A DNA stretch of 64,000 nucleotides from JAKQEM01 sp964391185 (lineage in GTDB: Bacteria > Patescibacteriota > Gracilibacteria > Peribacterales > Peribacteraceae), in contig CAYMIX010000003.1 in assembly GCA_964391185.1 (NCBI GenBank), positions 1-64,000 of the forward strand. Direction: 5' to 3'. The notes below the pieces were generated by a model. It was not told the origin of the DNA and did not search any database. It was given only the letters and a program-made list of their open reading frames with translations. The position numbers and the translations under genes were made by a program. Below, one piece after another: positions 44,692 to 53,496 of the stretch (the stretch's first letter is position 1; each line of letters starts with the position of its first letter).

Positions 44692-44720
44692 TTGCAATCA
44701 GAATTATTCTTCCGTATAGT
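44692..44720 (+). promoter_or_regulatory. Promoter of fusA
   Basis: TTGCAA (44692-44697), 17 bp, TATAGT (44715-44720). The leader of about 80 nt contains a pyrimidine-rich repeat tract. Confidence 0.7.
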
Positions 44721-44755
44721 CCGTCAGCTTTAACAGAAGGCAAGGATTTTGTACA

Positions 44756-44800
44756 TTCTTCCGAATCCTCTGCATCTTCTGCATCTTCTGTTTCCTTTTC
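44756..44800 (-). repeat. GATTCAGAGGA-type tract in the fusA leader
   Basis: On the plus strand it reads CCGAATCCTCTGCATCTTCT and TGCATCTTCTGTTTCC, the pyrimidine strand of the repeat seen at 26.6, 26.9 and 50.6 kb. It ends just before the fusA ATG. Confidence 0.7.
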
Positions 44801-44806
44801 GTCATC

Positions 44807-46927
44807 ATGGATCTCAAACACGTACGCAATATTGGCATCATCGCCCACATCGATGCGGGTAAGACGACGACGTCTGAACGCATTCTCTTCTATACCGGTA
44901 AGAACTATAAGATCGGTGAAGTGCACGAAGGTGAGGCAACAATGGACTGGATGGAACAGGAACAGGAGCGTGGTATCACGATCACTGCTGCGGCAACGCA
45001 GTGTCACTGGAAGGGTTTTGTCCCTGGTGAAGACGGAGAAAAAGACATCACGATCAACCTTATCGACACTCCAGGACACGTGGACTTCACCGCCGAAGTG
45101 GAACGTTCACTTCGCGTGCTCGACGGAGGAGTTGCTGTGTTCGATGGATCACAGGGTGTGGAACCACAGTCCGAAACAGTGTGGCGCCAGGCAGACAAGT
45201 ACCACGTGCCACGTCTTGCCTTCATCAACAAAATGGACAAGATCGGAGGAGATTTCTACATGTCTCTTGCATCCATTCATGATCGTTTGAGCAAGAGCGC
45301 CGTTGCCATCCAACTCCCGATTGGTGCCGAAGGAGACTTCTCCGGTATCGTCGATATTGTTCAGAAGAAGGCATTTAAATTTGAAGGAAAGCACGGTGAG
45401 AATATCATCGAAATTCCTGTCCCAGAGGACATGGTGAATCCGATGCAAGAATATCGCGCTGTTCTTATGGAGAAAGTTGCTGAAGCGAACGAAGATCTTA
45501 TCGATTACTTCTTGGAAAACGGTGCACTTACAGATGAACAGCTCAAGAAGGGAATCCGTGCTGCAACTGTTGTAGGAAAGATCTACCCCGTGTGCTGCGG
45601 ATCCAGCTTGCAGAACGTTGGTGTGCAGTTCGTGCTCAATGCTGTTACTGCCTACTTGCCATCGCCATTGGATGTTCCGGCGATCAAGGCAACAGACCCA
45701 AACACCGGTGGTGAAGCTTCACGCAAGCCAACAAACGATGAGCCTTTCTCCGCTCTCGCATTCAAGATCGCGACTGACCCATTCGTTGGACGCATTACCT
45801 TCGTACGCGTGTACTCCGGTGTGCTGAAGGCAGGAAGCAGCGTATACAACGCTCGCACAGGAAAAACAGAACGCATCGGACGCTTGGTCCGCTTGCACGC
45901 AAACTCTCGCGAAGAAATTCCACAGATTGATGCAGGAGATATCGGTGCTGTGATCGGTCTCAAGGACACGCGCACAGGCGACACGCTCTGTGATGAAACA
46001 AAACCAGTTATTCTTGAATCCATCACATTCGCTGAACCAGTTATCAGCATCGCCATCGAACCTAAGACAAAGGCCGACCAGGAAAAAATGGGTATGGCTC
46101 TCCAGAAACTTGCGGAAGAAGATCCAACATTCCGCGTTCGCACCGATGACGAAACAAACCAGACGATCATGATGGGAATGGGTGAACTCCACTTGGATAT
46201 TTTGATGGATCGTATGCGTCGCGAATTCAAAGTGGAGACGACATCTGGTAAGCCACAGGTTGCGTACCGCGAAACAATCGGCCGCGAAGTTGAAGGTGAG
46301 CACAAGTACATCAAGCAGACTGGAGGTCGCGGACAGTACGGTCACGTTGTGTTCAAGCTCATCCCAAATGAACCAGGTAAGGGTTATGAGTTTATTAACA
46401 GCGTCGTCGGAGGTCGTATCCCACGTGAATTTATTGCTCCGTGTGATAAGGGTTTCCAGGAAGGTATGTCCCGCGGTATCCAGGCAGGATTCCCCGTGGT
46501 GGACGTGAAGGTCGAACTTCTCGATGGTTCCTACCACGACGTCGACTCCTCCGAAATGGCGTACAAGTTTGCCGCTTCGATCGGATTCCAGGAGAGCGCA
46601 AAGAAGGCTGACCCAGCGATCTTAGAGCCAATCATGAAGGTGGAAGTCACATGTTCCGAAAACTACCTCGGAGACGTGATGGGTGACCTCAGCTCCCGCC
46701 GTGGTCTTATCCTCGGTCAGTCTGACCGCGGTATGGCCAAGGTGATCCAGGCAGAGGTGCCACTCGCGCAGATGTTCGGTTACGCCACAGAGCTTCGCAG
46801 CATGACGCAAGGCCGCGCCAGCTACTCGATGGAACCAGGTCACTACGCACGTGTGCCGAAGAACGTTGCAGACGAAATCATCACATCCCGTGCAGGCGTT
46901 TCGACATTCTCACGAAGCAATGGATAG
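44807..46927 (+). CDS. fusA: Elongation factor G
   Basis: A 706 aa translocation GTPase. The G motifs are AHIDAGKTTT, the switch II region DTPGHVDF and NKMD, with the switch I region ERGITITAAATQC. Domain IV (QTGGRGQYGHVVFKLIP, SYHDVDSSEMAYKFAA) and domain V (GDLSSRRGLILGQSDRGMAK) are complete. Length and motifs are normal. It has its own promoter, no Shine-Dalgarno and a pyrimidine-rich leader; tuf does not follow it. Dispersed repeats lie directly downstream. Confidence 0.98.
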   Translation: MDLKHVRNIGIIAHIDAGKTTTSERILFYTGKNYKIGEVHEGEATMDWMEQEQERGITITAAATQCHWKGFVPGEDGEKDITINLIDTPGHVDFTAEVERSLRVLDGGVAVFDGSQGVEPQSETVWRQADKYHVPRLAFINKMDKIGGDFYMSLASIHDRLSKSAVAIQLPIGAEGDFSGIVDIVQKKAFKFEGKHGENIIEIPVPEDMVNPMQEYRAVLMEKVAEANEDLIDYFLENGALTDEQLKKGIRAATVVGKIYPVCCGSSLQNVGVQFVLNAVTAYLPSPLDVPAIKATDPNTGGEASRKPTNDEPFSALAFKIATDPFVGRITFVRVYSGVLKAGSSVYNARTGKTERIGRLVRLHANSREEIPQIDAGDIGAVIGLKDTRTGDTLCDETKPVILESITFAEPVISIAIEPKTKADQEKMGMALQKLAEEDPTFRVRTDDETNQTIMMGMGELHLDILMDRMRREFKVETTSGKPQVAYRETIGREVEGEHKYIKQTGGRGQYGHVVFKLIPNEPGKGYEFINSVVGGRIPREFIAPCDKGFQEGMSRGIQAGFPVVDVKVELLDGSYHDVDSSEMAYKFAASIGFQESAKKADPAILEPIMKVEVTCSENYLGDVMGDLSSRRGLILGQSDRGMAKVIQAEVPLAQMFGYATELRSMTQGRASYSMEPGHYARVPKNVADEIITSRAGVSTFSRSNG

Positions 46928-46930
46928 CTT

Positions 46931-47063
46931 CATGGTTCGAGGCCCCGCAACGGGGCACCTCACTATGACATGGTAGTAGCATTGTGTCCGCACGTCATGG
47001 TGAGGTGCGAATCCGCCGAGGCGGATGAGCCCCGAATCCATCGTGCGGGCGGCCCCGAAGGAC
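46931..47063. repeat. Two dispersed repeat copies left of the GIY-YIG gene
   Basis: A first palindrome (46931-46972: CATGGTTCGAGGCCCCG ... CACCTCACTATGACATG) and a second element (46988-47063) starting CCGCACGTCATGGTGAGGTG with an internal hairpin ATCCGCC-GA-GGCGGAT. The second is inverted relative to 47462-47539. Confidence 0.85.
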
Positions 47064-47134
47064 AGTGTGCGTGTGATTCGGTGCTTTACAGAGCTAAAGC
47101 ATTGAAATGATGTTTTTTCGTGTAGGCTTTATAA

Positions 47135-47449
47135 ATGCGTGAATTCTATGTCTATATCCTGCATTGTGCGGACCAAAGTTATTACACCGGAGTGACCAAT
47201 AATTTTGAGTTACGCATCGAACAGCATCAAATGGGTTATAATCCTGATAGCTATACATTTGAACGTCGACCGGTGAAACTCGTTCACGTTGAAGTATTTG
47301 GTTCTATATTAGATGCAATTCATCGCGAGAAGCAGCTGAAGCGGTGGAGTCGTCGGAAAAAGCAGGCACTCATTCAGGGAAATGATGAACAATTGATTCT
47401 CTTCTCGAAAAGAAAGTGTGTTGTTGATAGAATGGTGAACGAACGATAA
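47135..47449 (+). CDS. GIY-YIG superfamily nuclease (small, UPF0213-like)
   Basis: A 104 aa single-domain protein. VYILHCADQSYYTGVTNN is the GIY-YIG strand pair with the YTG variant; the conserved Arg is in ELRIEQH, and the Glu in REKQLKRWSRRKKQALI. Families of this size may cut branched or damaged DNA, and the cellular role is usually unknown. Inverted copies of a 63-75 bp dispersed repeat lie on both sides, which is unusual and could reflect movement as a unit. No convincing promoter or Shine-Dalgarno. Confidence 0.9.
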   Translation: MREFYVYILHCADQSYYTGVTNNFELRIEQHQMGYNPDSYTFERRPVKLVHVEVFGSILDAIHREKQLKRWSRRKKQALIQGNDEQLILFSKRKCVVDRMVNER

Positions 47450-47461
47450 TTATTCTTCAAG

Positions 47462-47539
47462 GTCCCGCACTATGGATTCGGGGCTCCTCGTCATCCGCCC
47501 CGGCGGATTTCTCGTCGCACCTCACCATGACGTGCGGAA
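47462..47539. repeat. Dispersed repeat copy right of the GIY-YIG gene, inverted
   Basis: Its reverse complement starts CCGCACGTCATGGTGAGGTG and ends with CCCCGAATCCATAGTGCGGG, matching 46988-47050. Confidence 0.87.
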
Positions 47540-47564
47540 GTTGTAATTCTTTCTTCATTCCGCC

Positions 47565-48251
47565 ATGTTTGATTCCATCACAAACGCATTAGTCCAATGG
47601 GCACAGGTTGTACCAATTGAGATTTTTACGTTTGTCGGTTCGTTTGTCGAAGAGGTGCTTGCACCGGTTCCATCACCCATCGTGATGACCATGTCGGGGT
47701 CAATTGCATCTGCACAGGAGAAGGAATTGATCTATCTCGTCGCACTGTCGTTTATTGGTGCTACTGGTAAAACGATTGGGGCAATTCTCGTCTATTGGAT
47801 TTCCTATAAAGCCAGCGATATTCTCTTTGGAAAATTCGGTCGGTTCATTGGCGTGACGAAGGATGAAGTGTTGGCACTCGGTGAAAAATTGAATGGCGGA
47901 TGGAAGGATTTATGGATGCTCCTATTCCTCCGTGCGCTGCCGATCATGTCCAGTGCCGTCGTGTCCATCGGTAGTGGTGTCGTCAAAATTCCTCTACGCG
48001 TATATATCGTTGCGACGTTCTTTGGGACGATCATCCGCGACTTCTTTTATCTGTATGTCGGGTTCACGGGCATCGAAACATTGCAGAATCTTGTCGATGG
48101 GTTTGACAGCATTGAGTCAGTAATTCAGGCCATTATTGCAGTGTTGATCGTAATTGGCATCGGATGGATTGCGTGGAAACGGAAGATTCGGGCTAAAGCA
48201 ATAAAGAGCAAGGGGCAATCCAGTAAGTCTATTAATGATCAAAAAATTTGA
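47565..48251 (+). CDS. DedA / VTT-domain membrane protein
   Basis: A 228 aa membrane protein of the DedA (SNARE-associated, VTT) family, whose members help move lipid carriers such as undecaprenyl phosphate across the membrane. It shows the acidic-Pro motif FVEEVLAPVPSPIVM, the re-entrant Arg/Gly region FLRALPIMSSAVVSIGSGVV and IPLRVYIVATFFGTIIRDFF, plus a last helix AIIAVLIVIGIGWIAW and a basic tail. Start MFDSITNALV after a TTCTTTCTTCATTCCGCC leader, no Shine-Dalgarno. Confidence 0.9.
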   Translation: MFDSITNALVQWAQVVPIEIFTFVGSFVEEVLAPVPSPIVMTMSGSIASAQEKELIYLVALSFIGATGKTIGAILVYWISYKASDILFGKFGRFIGVTKDEVLALGEKLNGGWKDLWMLLFLRALPIMSSAVVSIGSGVVKIPLRVYIVATFFGTIIRDFFYLYVGFTGIETLQNLVDGFDSIESVIQAIIAVLIVIGIGWIAWKRKIRAKAIKSKGQSSKSINDQKI

Positions 48252-48371
48252 TCAATAAAACCCCTCGATAGGAGAAGTAGTCCAGCAATCGCTCATAAGT
48301 GCTGAATTCACTTGCTTTGCTGTACTAAAGCATTAAAATGTTCTGCTATTTCCATTTCCTCCCGTTTCCGT

Positions 48372-50570
48372 ATGAAACGCATGTCTCGCTTGTCTTTAGC
48401 GACAATAACACTCAATCTCGCTCTCAGCACGCTCGCAGCTGCTGGAATGAACGTTGCCGTGCCGGTGGCTGATGCAGCGACGGTAACAATTTTCTCCGAT
48501 GGATTTGGAACCGGGGGAACAGACTCCTCGTTCGATGAGGCTCCCGTGTGGACCGAAGGAGGTGATGGTGCGACAAAGCAAAACTCTGGAACGGGCAATG
48601 ATAGCGCAAGCCCAGAGGGTGAAAGATTTGCTCAAATGAGCGGTGAGGATGGCTACATCTGTATTTCCGTTAATGCGACAGGATACACGTCTGTCATGCT
48701 TTCCTATTACTGGAGAGGGGATAGCAATGCTGAAAGTGACGATAGTGGCTTGGTCCAGTTCAAGTCCGCCGCTGGAAACAGTTGTGCAAATACTACAGGC
48801 TGGACGACACTTCATGATCACGACATGAGCGTCGATGGCTCCTGGTCAGCACAGTCTGCATTCACCAATGCGGGATTTAATAATACTACATTCCTTCTGC
48901 GGTTTAGGGCTGATACGAGCAGCAACAGCGAGGATTTCCGTATCGACGGAGTGCTCGTCACAGGTGATAACGGTGTTTCTTCCTCATCGAGCTCTTCTTC
49001 CGTAGTAAGCTCAGCTTCATCTTCTTCGGTAGTTTCTAGCTCTTCAAGTTCTGTCGTTACATCTTCTTCTGTGAGCTCAAGCGTTGCTAGTTCAACTTCT
49101 TCTTCCGAAGTTTCTAGCTCCTCAAGCTCCGTGATTACATCTTCTTCAGAAGCGTCATCATCTAGTGAGAATTCTTCAAACATTGCTTCATCGGTAGCTA
49201 GCTCTAGCAGCAGCGTTTTCACTGGCCCAACATGCCAGGGTTTGAATGCAACGATTTACGTTTCAGGTGGATTGATCGTTGGTGGACCAGACAATGGTCA
49301 GACGTATACAGGAATACTTGATGGAACGAACGGAAACGACGTGATCGTTGGTACAAGCGGTGTCGACAATATCGACGCTGACGATGGTGATGACGTTGTA
49401 TGTGGTGGTGGTGACGCAGATGATATCCAGGGTGCAGACGGTGCTGACGTTCTCTGCGGAGAAGATGGAAGTGACATCATCCGCGGCGGCTCTGAAAATG
49501 ACCAAATCTGCGGTGGTGATGGAGACGATGATGTGGATGGTGGAACAGGTGATGATCAAATCGACGGAGGTGTAGGCACAGACGTTATTGACGGAAGCTT
49601 TGATAATGACATCTGCGTCAATGGCGAAACAAACGATGATTGCGAAACTACGACTGGTTCAGTCGTGTGCACAGCTGTCTTCTCGAGCAGTAGTTCTTCT
49701 GTCTCGTCTATCGCATCTTCTGTTGCGAGCTCTTCAACAGCAAGTTCGACTCCAGCAAGTTCTTCTGTATCAAGCACGAGTTCAGCTGCATCGACATCGA
49801 GCTCTGTTGAAAGTATGAGCTCTTCTTCTGATAGCTCTTCGAGTACAACAACGAGCACAAGCTCTGATTCTTCTGCTTCAACGTCCGCAAGTAGCGACAC
49901 ATCTTCCGTTTCCACACAGGAAGTAACAGGAGGCGGCGTGAGCACTCCTGAGTCAGTCGGTGGCAACGGCGCGTACCGTGGAAACCGCACGAACACACTC
50001 GGAGGTGTTGCGAACTACCTCGCTGGGTTTATCCTTGGAAAGGATACGGATGCAAATACAGCTCCAGGAGCATTCGGAGGTAGTTCCGATACAACATTGA
50101 CGGATGCTGAAACGGCAATGATTTGCAGCATGCGCCGCAGTATGCCAAAAGCATTTACGATTGCGATGCGTAATTGGGTGGCGCAATACCTTGCTCCAAT
50201 CATGAACCGCGATGCTGAAGTGATCGCTGACGCATTGCGCGATTCATCCCTCTGCGCAACAGAAGAAGCTGCAGCCCCAGTACGTGTGGCATCTCTCCAG
50301 AGCTTCCCAGTTGATATCGCAGGTTACCCAGTATCGAGCAACTCAACATGGAACGCTTGTGTACGTGGATCTGTCACATTGGAAATCCTCCGCAGCAACC
50401 CAGACAAGAATGAAGATGGTCTCGCACGCGGTTGTGCTTGGTACCATACAGGCTCTATCTGGAAGCACCCTGACCTTAACGTGTACTTTGGTTGGAACCG
50501 CAAAGAAAAAGAAGTAACGCTCCCTGCAGGTTATGCTATCAAGCAGGATGCAGCGGTATCGATGAACTAG
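48372..50570 (+). CDS. Secreted Ser-rich surface protein with RTX calcium-binding repeats
   Basis: A 732 aa protein. The start at 48372 gives a signal peptide (MKRMSRLSLATITLNLALST ... ADA). Then comes a jelly-roll-like domain (about 40-195, ending DFRIDGVLVTGD) and a Ser-rich linker of about 90 residues. The RTX block has several GGxGxDxxx-type nonapeptides (NGNDVIVG, GGDGDDDVDGGTGDDQIDGG) that bind Ca2+ in the family. A second Ser/Thr linker and a C-terminal domain of about 200 residues with several Cys (MICSMRRSMPKAFTIAM; GLARGCAWYHTGSIWKHPD) complete it. No anchor helix is seen. Family function unknown; probably cell-surface or released. The leader is TTTCCTCCCGTTTCCG. Confidence 0.87.
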   Translation: MKRMSRLSLATITLNLALSTLAAAGMNVAVPVADAATVTIFSDGFGTGGTDSSFDEAPVWTEGGDGATKQNSGTGNDSASPEGERFAQMSGEDGYICISVNATGYTSVMLSYYWRGDSNAESDDSGLVQFKSAAGNSCANTTGWTTLHDHDMSVDGSWSAQSAFTNAGFNNTTFLLRFRADTSSNSEDFRIDGVLVTGDNGVSSSSSSSSVVSSASSSSVVSSSSSSVVTSSSVSSSVASSTSSSEVSSSSSSVITSSSEASSSSENSSNIASSVASSSSSVFTGPTCQGLNATIYVSGGLIVGGPDNGQTYTGILDGTNGNDVIVGTSGVDNIDADDGDDVVCGGGDADDIQGADGADVLCGEDGSDIIRGGSENDQICGGDGDDDVDGGTGDDQIDGGVGTDVIDGSFDNDICVNGETNDDCETTTGSVVCTAVFSSSSSSVSSIASSVASSSTASSTPASSSVSSTSSAASTSSSVESMSSSSDSSSSTTTSTSSDSSASTSASSDTSSVSTQEVTGGGVSTPESVGGNGAYRGNRTNTLGGVANYLAGFILGKDTDANTAPGAFGGSSDTTLTDAETAMICSMRRSMPKAFTIAMRNWVAQYLAPIMNRDAEVIADALRDSSLCATEEAAAPVRVASLQSFPVDIAGYPVSSNSTWNACVRGSVTLEILRSNPDKNEDGLARGCAWYHTGSIWKHPDLNVYFGWNRKEKEVTLPAGYAIKQDAAVSMN

Positions 50571-50577
50571 TGAAAAG

Positions 50578-50682
50578 GATTCAGAGGATGCAGATGATTC
50601 AGAGGAATCAGAAGAAACGGATGGTTAAACTAATTCCCATCCATCCTCTGAATCCTCTGATTCTTTTGTTTCCTCTGAATCA
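50578..50682. terminator. Large imperfect hairpin of GATTCAGAGGA repeats between convergent genes
   Basis: The left arm (50578-50624, GATTCAGAGGATGCAGATGA...) and right arm (50638-50682) are inverted copies at roughly three quarters identity over about 45 bp, with a short A/T-rich loop. It lies between the stops of the RTX gene and the M23 gene and could end transcription from both sides. Confidence 0.6.
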
Positions 50683-50690
50683 TGAGAAGG

Positions 50691-51809
50691 TTATTCTCCA
50701 TCCGCAAACTGTCGAATAAATTCAATCGGATTCACTGTATGCGCATCTGCTGTGCCCTGAGAGGGGACTGATGCCGGCCAGTAGATTTCATGGAAGGTTT
50801 CGTTTGGTTCTCCATGGTCCACCTGGAGGTGAATATGGGGGCCAGTCGTGTGGCCAGTCATACCTACGTGTCCGATAGTTTGGCCTGGTACAACGGTATC
50901 GCCAGCTTTCACTAATGCCGCTTCCATGTGACCATAGATGGAATAATACGTTTCACCATCTGGGGCGCGGTGCTCGACAATCGCATGTAATCCAAGGGAT
51001 TCTTCATCCATACGAATGGCATGAACACGGCCACCGGCAATAGCGCCAATAGGCGTGCCTTCAGCGAGCTTTAAGTCGATGCCCGGATGAACTGCGGTAA
51101 ACTCCGTTGCATCGATATCGTACTTACCGAAGAAGCGTGTGGAGTAATAGAGCTTTGCTGTGAGGATGCGAATTGTTTCTGGGTTGAAACGATCTTTTAA
51201 TAAATCAACCATTGGGGTGGTTAACGTATTTAAGTCATAGGGAGGTACGCGGACAAAATCTTCCTCCGATAATTCTTCATAGGAACGATTCCATTGTTCT
51301 GCCTTCGTCATTGCGCCCCAGTTTGGTACGCGGCTTACTGGCTGCACAGTTCGATCAAAAAGAGGGAATTCAATTACTGCAGAGATACTTGATACGTGTG
51401 CTGCTGGAGATGATGCGTTTGTCGTTTCAGGTTCAGCTGCTGGCGGTGCACGACGTAACTGTTGCACAGACTTTTTGCTGCTACTGTGTGAGCGAGTAGG
51501 AGATGTTTCGAGAGGAGCTGCTGGTCGTAGTTCAAGCGTATCGTGATCGCTATCGCGTTGTGCAATGCGCTTGGCTGATGATGTACTTGCACGCAGAACA
51601 AATAGTTTTTGTTTACGTGCTGCGCTAGAAACCGCTGTGATCGTAATATTCTTTCGTTCCAGGAAGTGACCTTGATATTGGACATCACTTTGCACAGACA
51701 TCACACAACACAGCGTGAGGCTCAAAAATACTGCTTCTGCAGCCGTTATATGTGCGGCTATAAACCGCTTAGCACGATGGAAAAGGGTGTGTTGTGTGTG
51801 TTTGTACAT
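50691..51809 (-). CDS. M23 family (LytM-type) metallopeptidase
   Basis: A 372 aa probable cell-wall hydrolase. An N-terminal membrane helix or signal (ITAAEAVFLSLTLCCVMSV) is followed by a polar Ser/Ala/Pro region of about 100 residues, and a C-terminal LytM domain with the zinc motifs HPGIDLKLAEG and GPHIHLQVD plus IYGHMEAALVKAGDTV. All usual zinc and catalytic His/Asp are present. The start is the ATG at 51809, 8 nt after a TATAAT, so the mRNA is probably leaderless. HtrA lies just upstream on the same strand, which suggests joint envelope maintenance. Confidence 0.93.
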   Translation of the reverse strand: MYKHTQHTLFHRAKRFIAAHITAAEAVFLSLTLCCVMSVQSDVQYQGHFLERKNITITAVSSAARKQKLFVLRASTSSAKRIAQRDSDHDTLELRPAAPLETSPTRSHSSSKKSVQQLRRAPPAAEPETTNASSPAAHVSSISAVIEFPLFDRTVQPVSRVPNWGAMTKAEQWNRSYEELSEEDFVRVPPYDLNTLTTPMVDLLKDRFNPETIRILTAKLYYSTRFFGKYDIDATEFTAVHPGIDLKLAEGTPIGAIAGGRVHAIRMDEESLGLHAIVEHRAPDGETYYSIYGHMEAALVKAGDTVVPGQTIGHVGMTGHTTGPHIHLQVDHGEPNETFHEIYWPASVPSQGTADAHTVNPIEFIRQFADGE

Positions 51810-51817
51810 TTCCTTTT

Positions 51818-51846
51818 ATTATACCTTAAATTTGCATTTTTATCAA
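51818..51846 (-). promoter_or_regulatory. Promoter giving a leaderless mRNA for the M23 gene
   Basis: Minus strand TTGATA (51841-51846), 17 bp, TATAAT (51818-51823). Confidence 0.8.
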
Positions 51847-51903
51847 TAAATGTTGTATTGCAAAAGAGCTATGTGAATAACTATATGGTATGTATAAGCC
51901 TTT

Positions 51904-53082
51904 TTACTGTTCTGATTCTTGCAGTATGACGTCGAGTTCTCGTTCGTCTCCATCGCGCGAAATGCGCAGCTTGAGCGTGTCTCCTGGCTTCTTACGCTGG
52001 ATGATATCTCCCAATAAAACGTCCTCTGTAAGGCGTTGCCCGTCTGCCTCCAAAATCACATCATTCTCGCGTAATCCAGCATTTGCCGCAGGAGAATTTG
52101 ACACAATGGCTGGTTCGTTTGAATTGTTTCCACTCGCAATGATGACACCATAATCGAATGCGAGATTTTGTTGCTGAGCGAGCTGCGGCGTAAGAACGAT
52201 ATAACGTACACCAAGGTATGGTCGAACAATGCGTCCGTATTCTTGGTAACTCTCTACGGCACGACGAAGATCAAGCACGGGAATCGCGAAGCCAATATTC
52301 TGTGCGTTGCTTGCGACTGCTGTATTCATGCCGAGCACTTCGCCGTTTACATTGAGCAGCGGCCCGCCGGAATTTCCTTCGTTGATCGCTGCATCGGTTT
52401 GGATAATGCGGCTCAGCTTTTCGATTGTTCCTTCGTAGGGGTTTCCTGCAGTGATCGTTCGTTGCAATCCAGATACAACACCAACGCTGACAGTGTTGCG
52501 AAATTCACCAAGAGCGTTACCAATCGCTACGACCGTCTGGCCAAGAATTGGTTCATCGTTTGATGAAAGTGCGAGATACGGAAAATTATTTCCGTCGACT
52601 TTCAGCAGTGCTATGTCTGTGAGGAAATCGCGGGCTACAACTTTTGCTTCAAGCGTTCGTCCATCATTCAAGAGAACGGTGTAGCTTGCAGATGTATCGC
52701 TCACAACGTGTTTGTTTGTGAGCATGAGTCCATCTGCCGAAATGAAGAATGCAGTTCCTCCACCGATTTCCGTGCGTTCCGTTCCGCGTTGTATGGTTCG
52801 CGGGATGCGAATGCCAAACGGACCAGATTCATAACTTCGTTCCAATACGGGGAGATCTTTACTGATGATGACGCTGACGACAGCAGGTTCCGTTTTTTGG
52901 ACAACACTGACAATCGGTGAATCGTTCCACACGTCACGTTCGATGTCTGCAATTTCCTCAGCAGATGGCTGATTATTCACGGCATTCGATGGCAATAACT
53001 GCATGCCTGTTGTTATCACCAACGTAGAAACAATCAGTGATGTAGCAGCCGATAATGCGATTGTGCGAGTTCCGTTATCCAT
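51904..53082 (-). CDS. HtrA/DegP-like serine protease with one PDZ domain
   Basis: A 392 aa membrane-tethered trypsin-like protease for envelope protein quality control. It has an N-terminal helix (ALSAATSLIVSTLVITTGM) and a protease domain with His in LTNKHVV, Asp in LTDIALLKVDG and the nucleophile in NEGNSGGPLLN. One PDZ domain (GVIIASGNNSNEPAIVSNSP ... GLRENDVILEADGQRL) ends the protein. All three catalytic residues are intact. A TACACT -10 candidate lies about 12-20 nt upstream with a poor -35. The divergent TrpR-like operon shares the upstream region. Confidence 0.95.
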   Translation of the reverse strand: MDNGTRTIALSAATSLIVSTLVITTGMQLLPSNAVNNQPSAEEIADIERDVWNDSPIVSVVQKTEPAVVSVIISKDLPVLERSYESGPFGIRIPRTIQRGTERTEIGGGTAFFISADGLMLTNKHVVSDTSASYTVLLNDGRTLEAKVVARDFLTDIALLKVDGNNFPYLALSSNDEPILGQTVVAIGNALGEFRNTVSVGVVSGLQRTITAGNPYEGTIEKLSRIIQTDAAINEGNSGGPLLNVNGEVLGMNTAVASNAQNIGFAIPVLDLRRAVESYQEYGRIVRPYLGVRYIVLTPQLAQQQNLAFDYGVIIASGNNSNEPAIVSNSPAANAGLRENDVILEADGQRLTEDVLLGDIIQRKKPGDTLKLRISRDGDERELDVILQESEQ

Positions 53083-53149
53083 AGATGTAGTAACGTAGTG
53101 TAAATGAAAGAGCGGATGAAATACACGAGCAAAAGAATAGTTTTCCTCG

Positions 53150-53179
53150 ATTAAGACGACATTAAGACGTATTACTGCG
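53150..53179 (+). promoter_or_regulatory. Direct repeats in the htrA / trpR-like divergent region
   Basis: ATTAAGACG at 53150-53158 and again at 53161-53169, 11 bp apart, with a weaker ATTACTGCG at 53171. They end 8 nt before the -35 at 53188. One-turn direct repeats next to a -35 are typical of response-regulator (OmpR/PhoB-type) sites; no regulator is identified. Confidence 0.45.
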
Positions 53180-53187
53180 ATACTACA

Positions 53188-53216
53188 TTGACACGAAAAT
53201 TCAGCAGATTTATAAT
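53188..53216 (+). promoter_or_regulatory. Consensus promoter of the trpR-like operon
   Basis: TTGACA (53188-53193), 17 bp, TATAAT (53211-53216), a perfect match. The leader is about 47 nt to the ATG at 53269. Confidence 0.88.
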
Positions 53217-53268
53217 GTTTCTCCTTGGCATTAGTAAGCCATTTATCTTCTATTTCTCACTAACATTT

Positions 53269-53496
53269 ATGTCGAATAATGAACTAACTCATGAACAGGT
53301 TACTGAACTCGATGACCATATGCATATGGTTGGTTCTGCAATTCAAAGCCAGGTTGAAAGTGGTGAAGATTTGATCGATGTTTTACGCCAGACACGTGAT
53401 CGCGTAGGTGGAATGCGTGACTTTATTGGGAAAGAAGGAGATGATGCAATGTGGATGGTTCCAAAGCTTAATAAATTAATTTTGATCTACGAATAA
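53269..53496 (+). CDS. Small acidic protein, unknown function
   Basis: A 75 aa protein from the ATG at 53269 (MSNNELTHEQVTELDDHMHM). The upstream extension of the frame begins at a TTG that is the -35 box, so it is rejected. It appears helical and acidic, without recognised motifs. Its TAA overlaps by one base the ATG of the TrpR-like gene, so the two are co-translated and may work together. Confidence 0.65.
   Translation: MSNNELTHEQVTELDDHMHMVGSAIQSQVESGEDLIDVLRQTRDRVGGMRDFIGKEGDDAMWMVPKLNKLILIYE

Noticed and set aside
53188..53268. TTG start for the 53269 gene
   Set aside because: The same problem: TTGACA at 53188 is a consensus -35 box.
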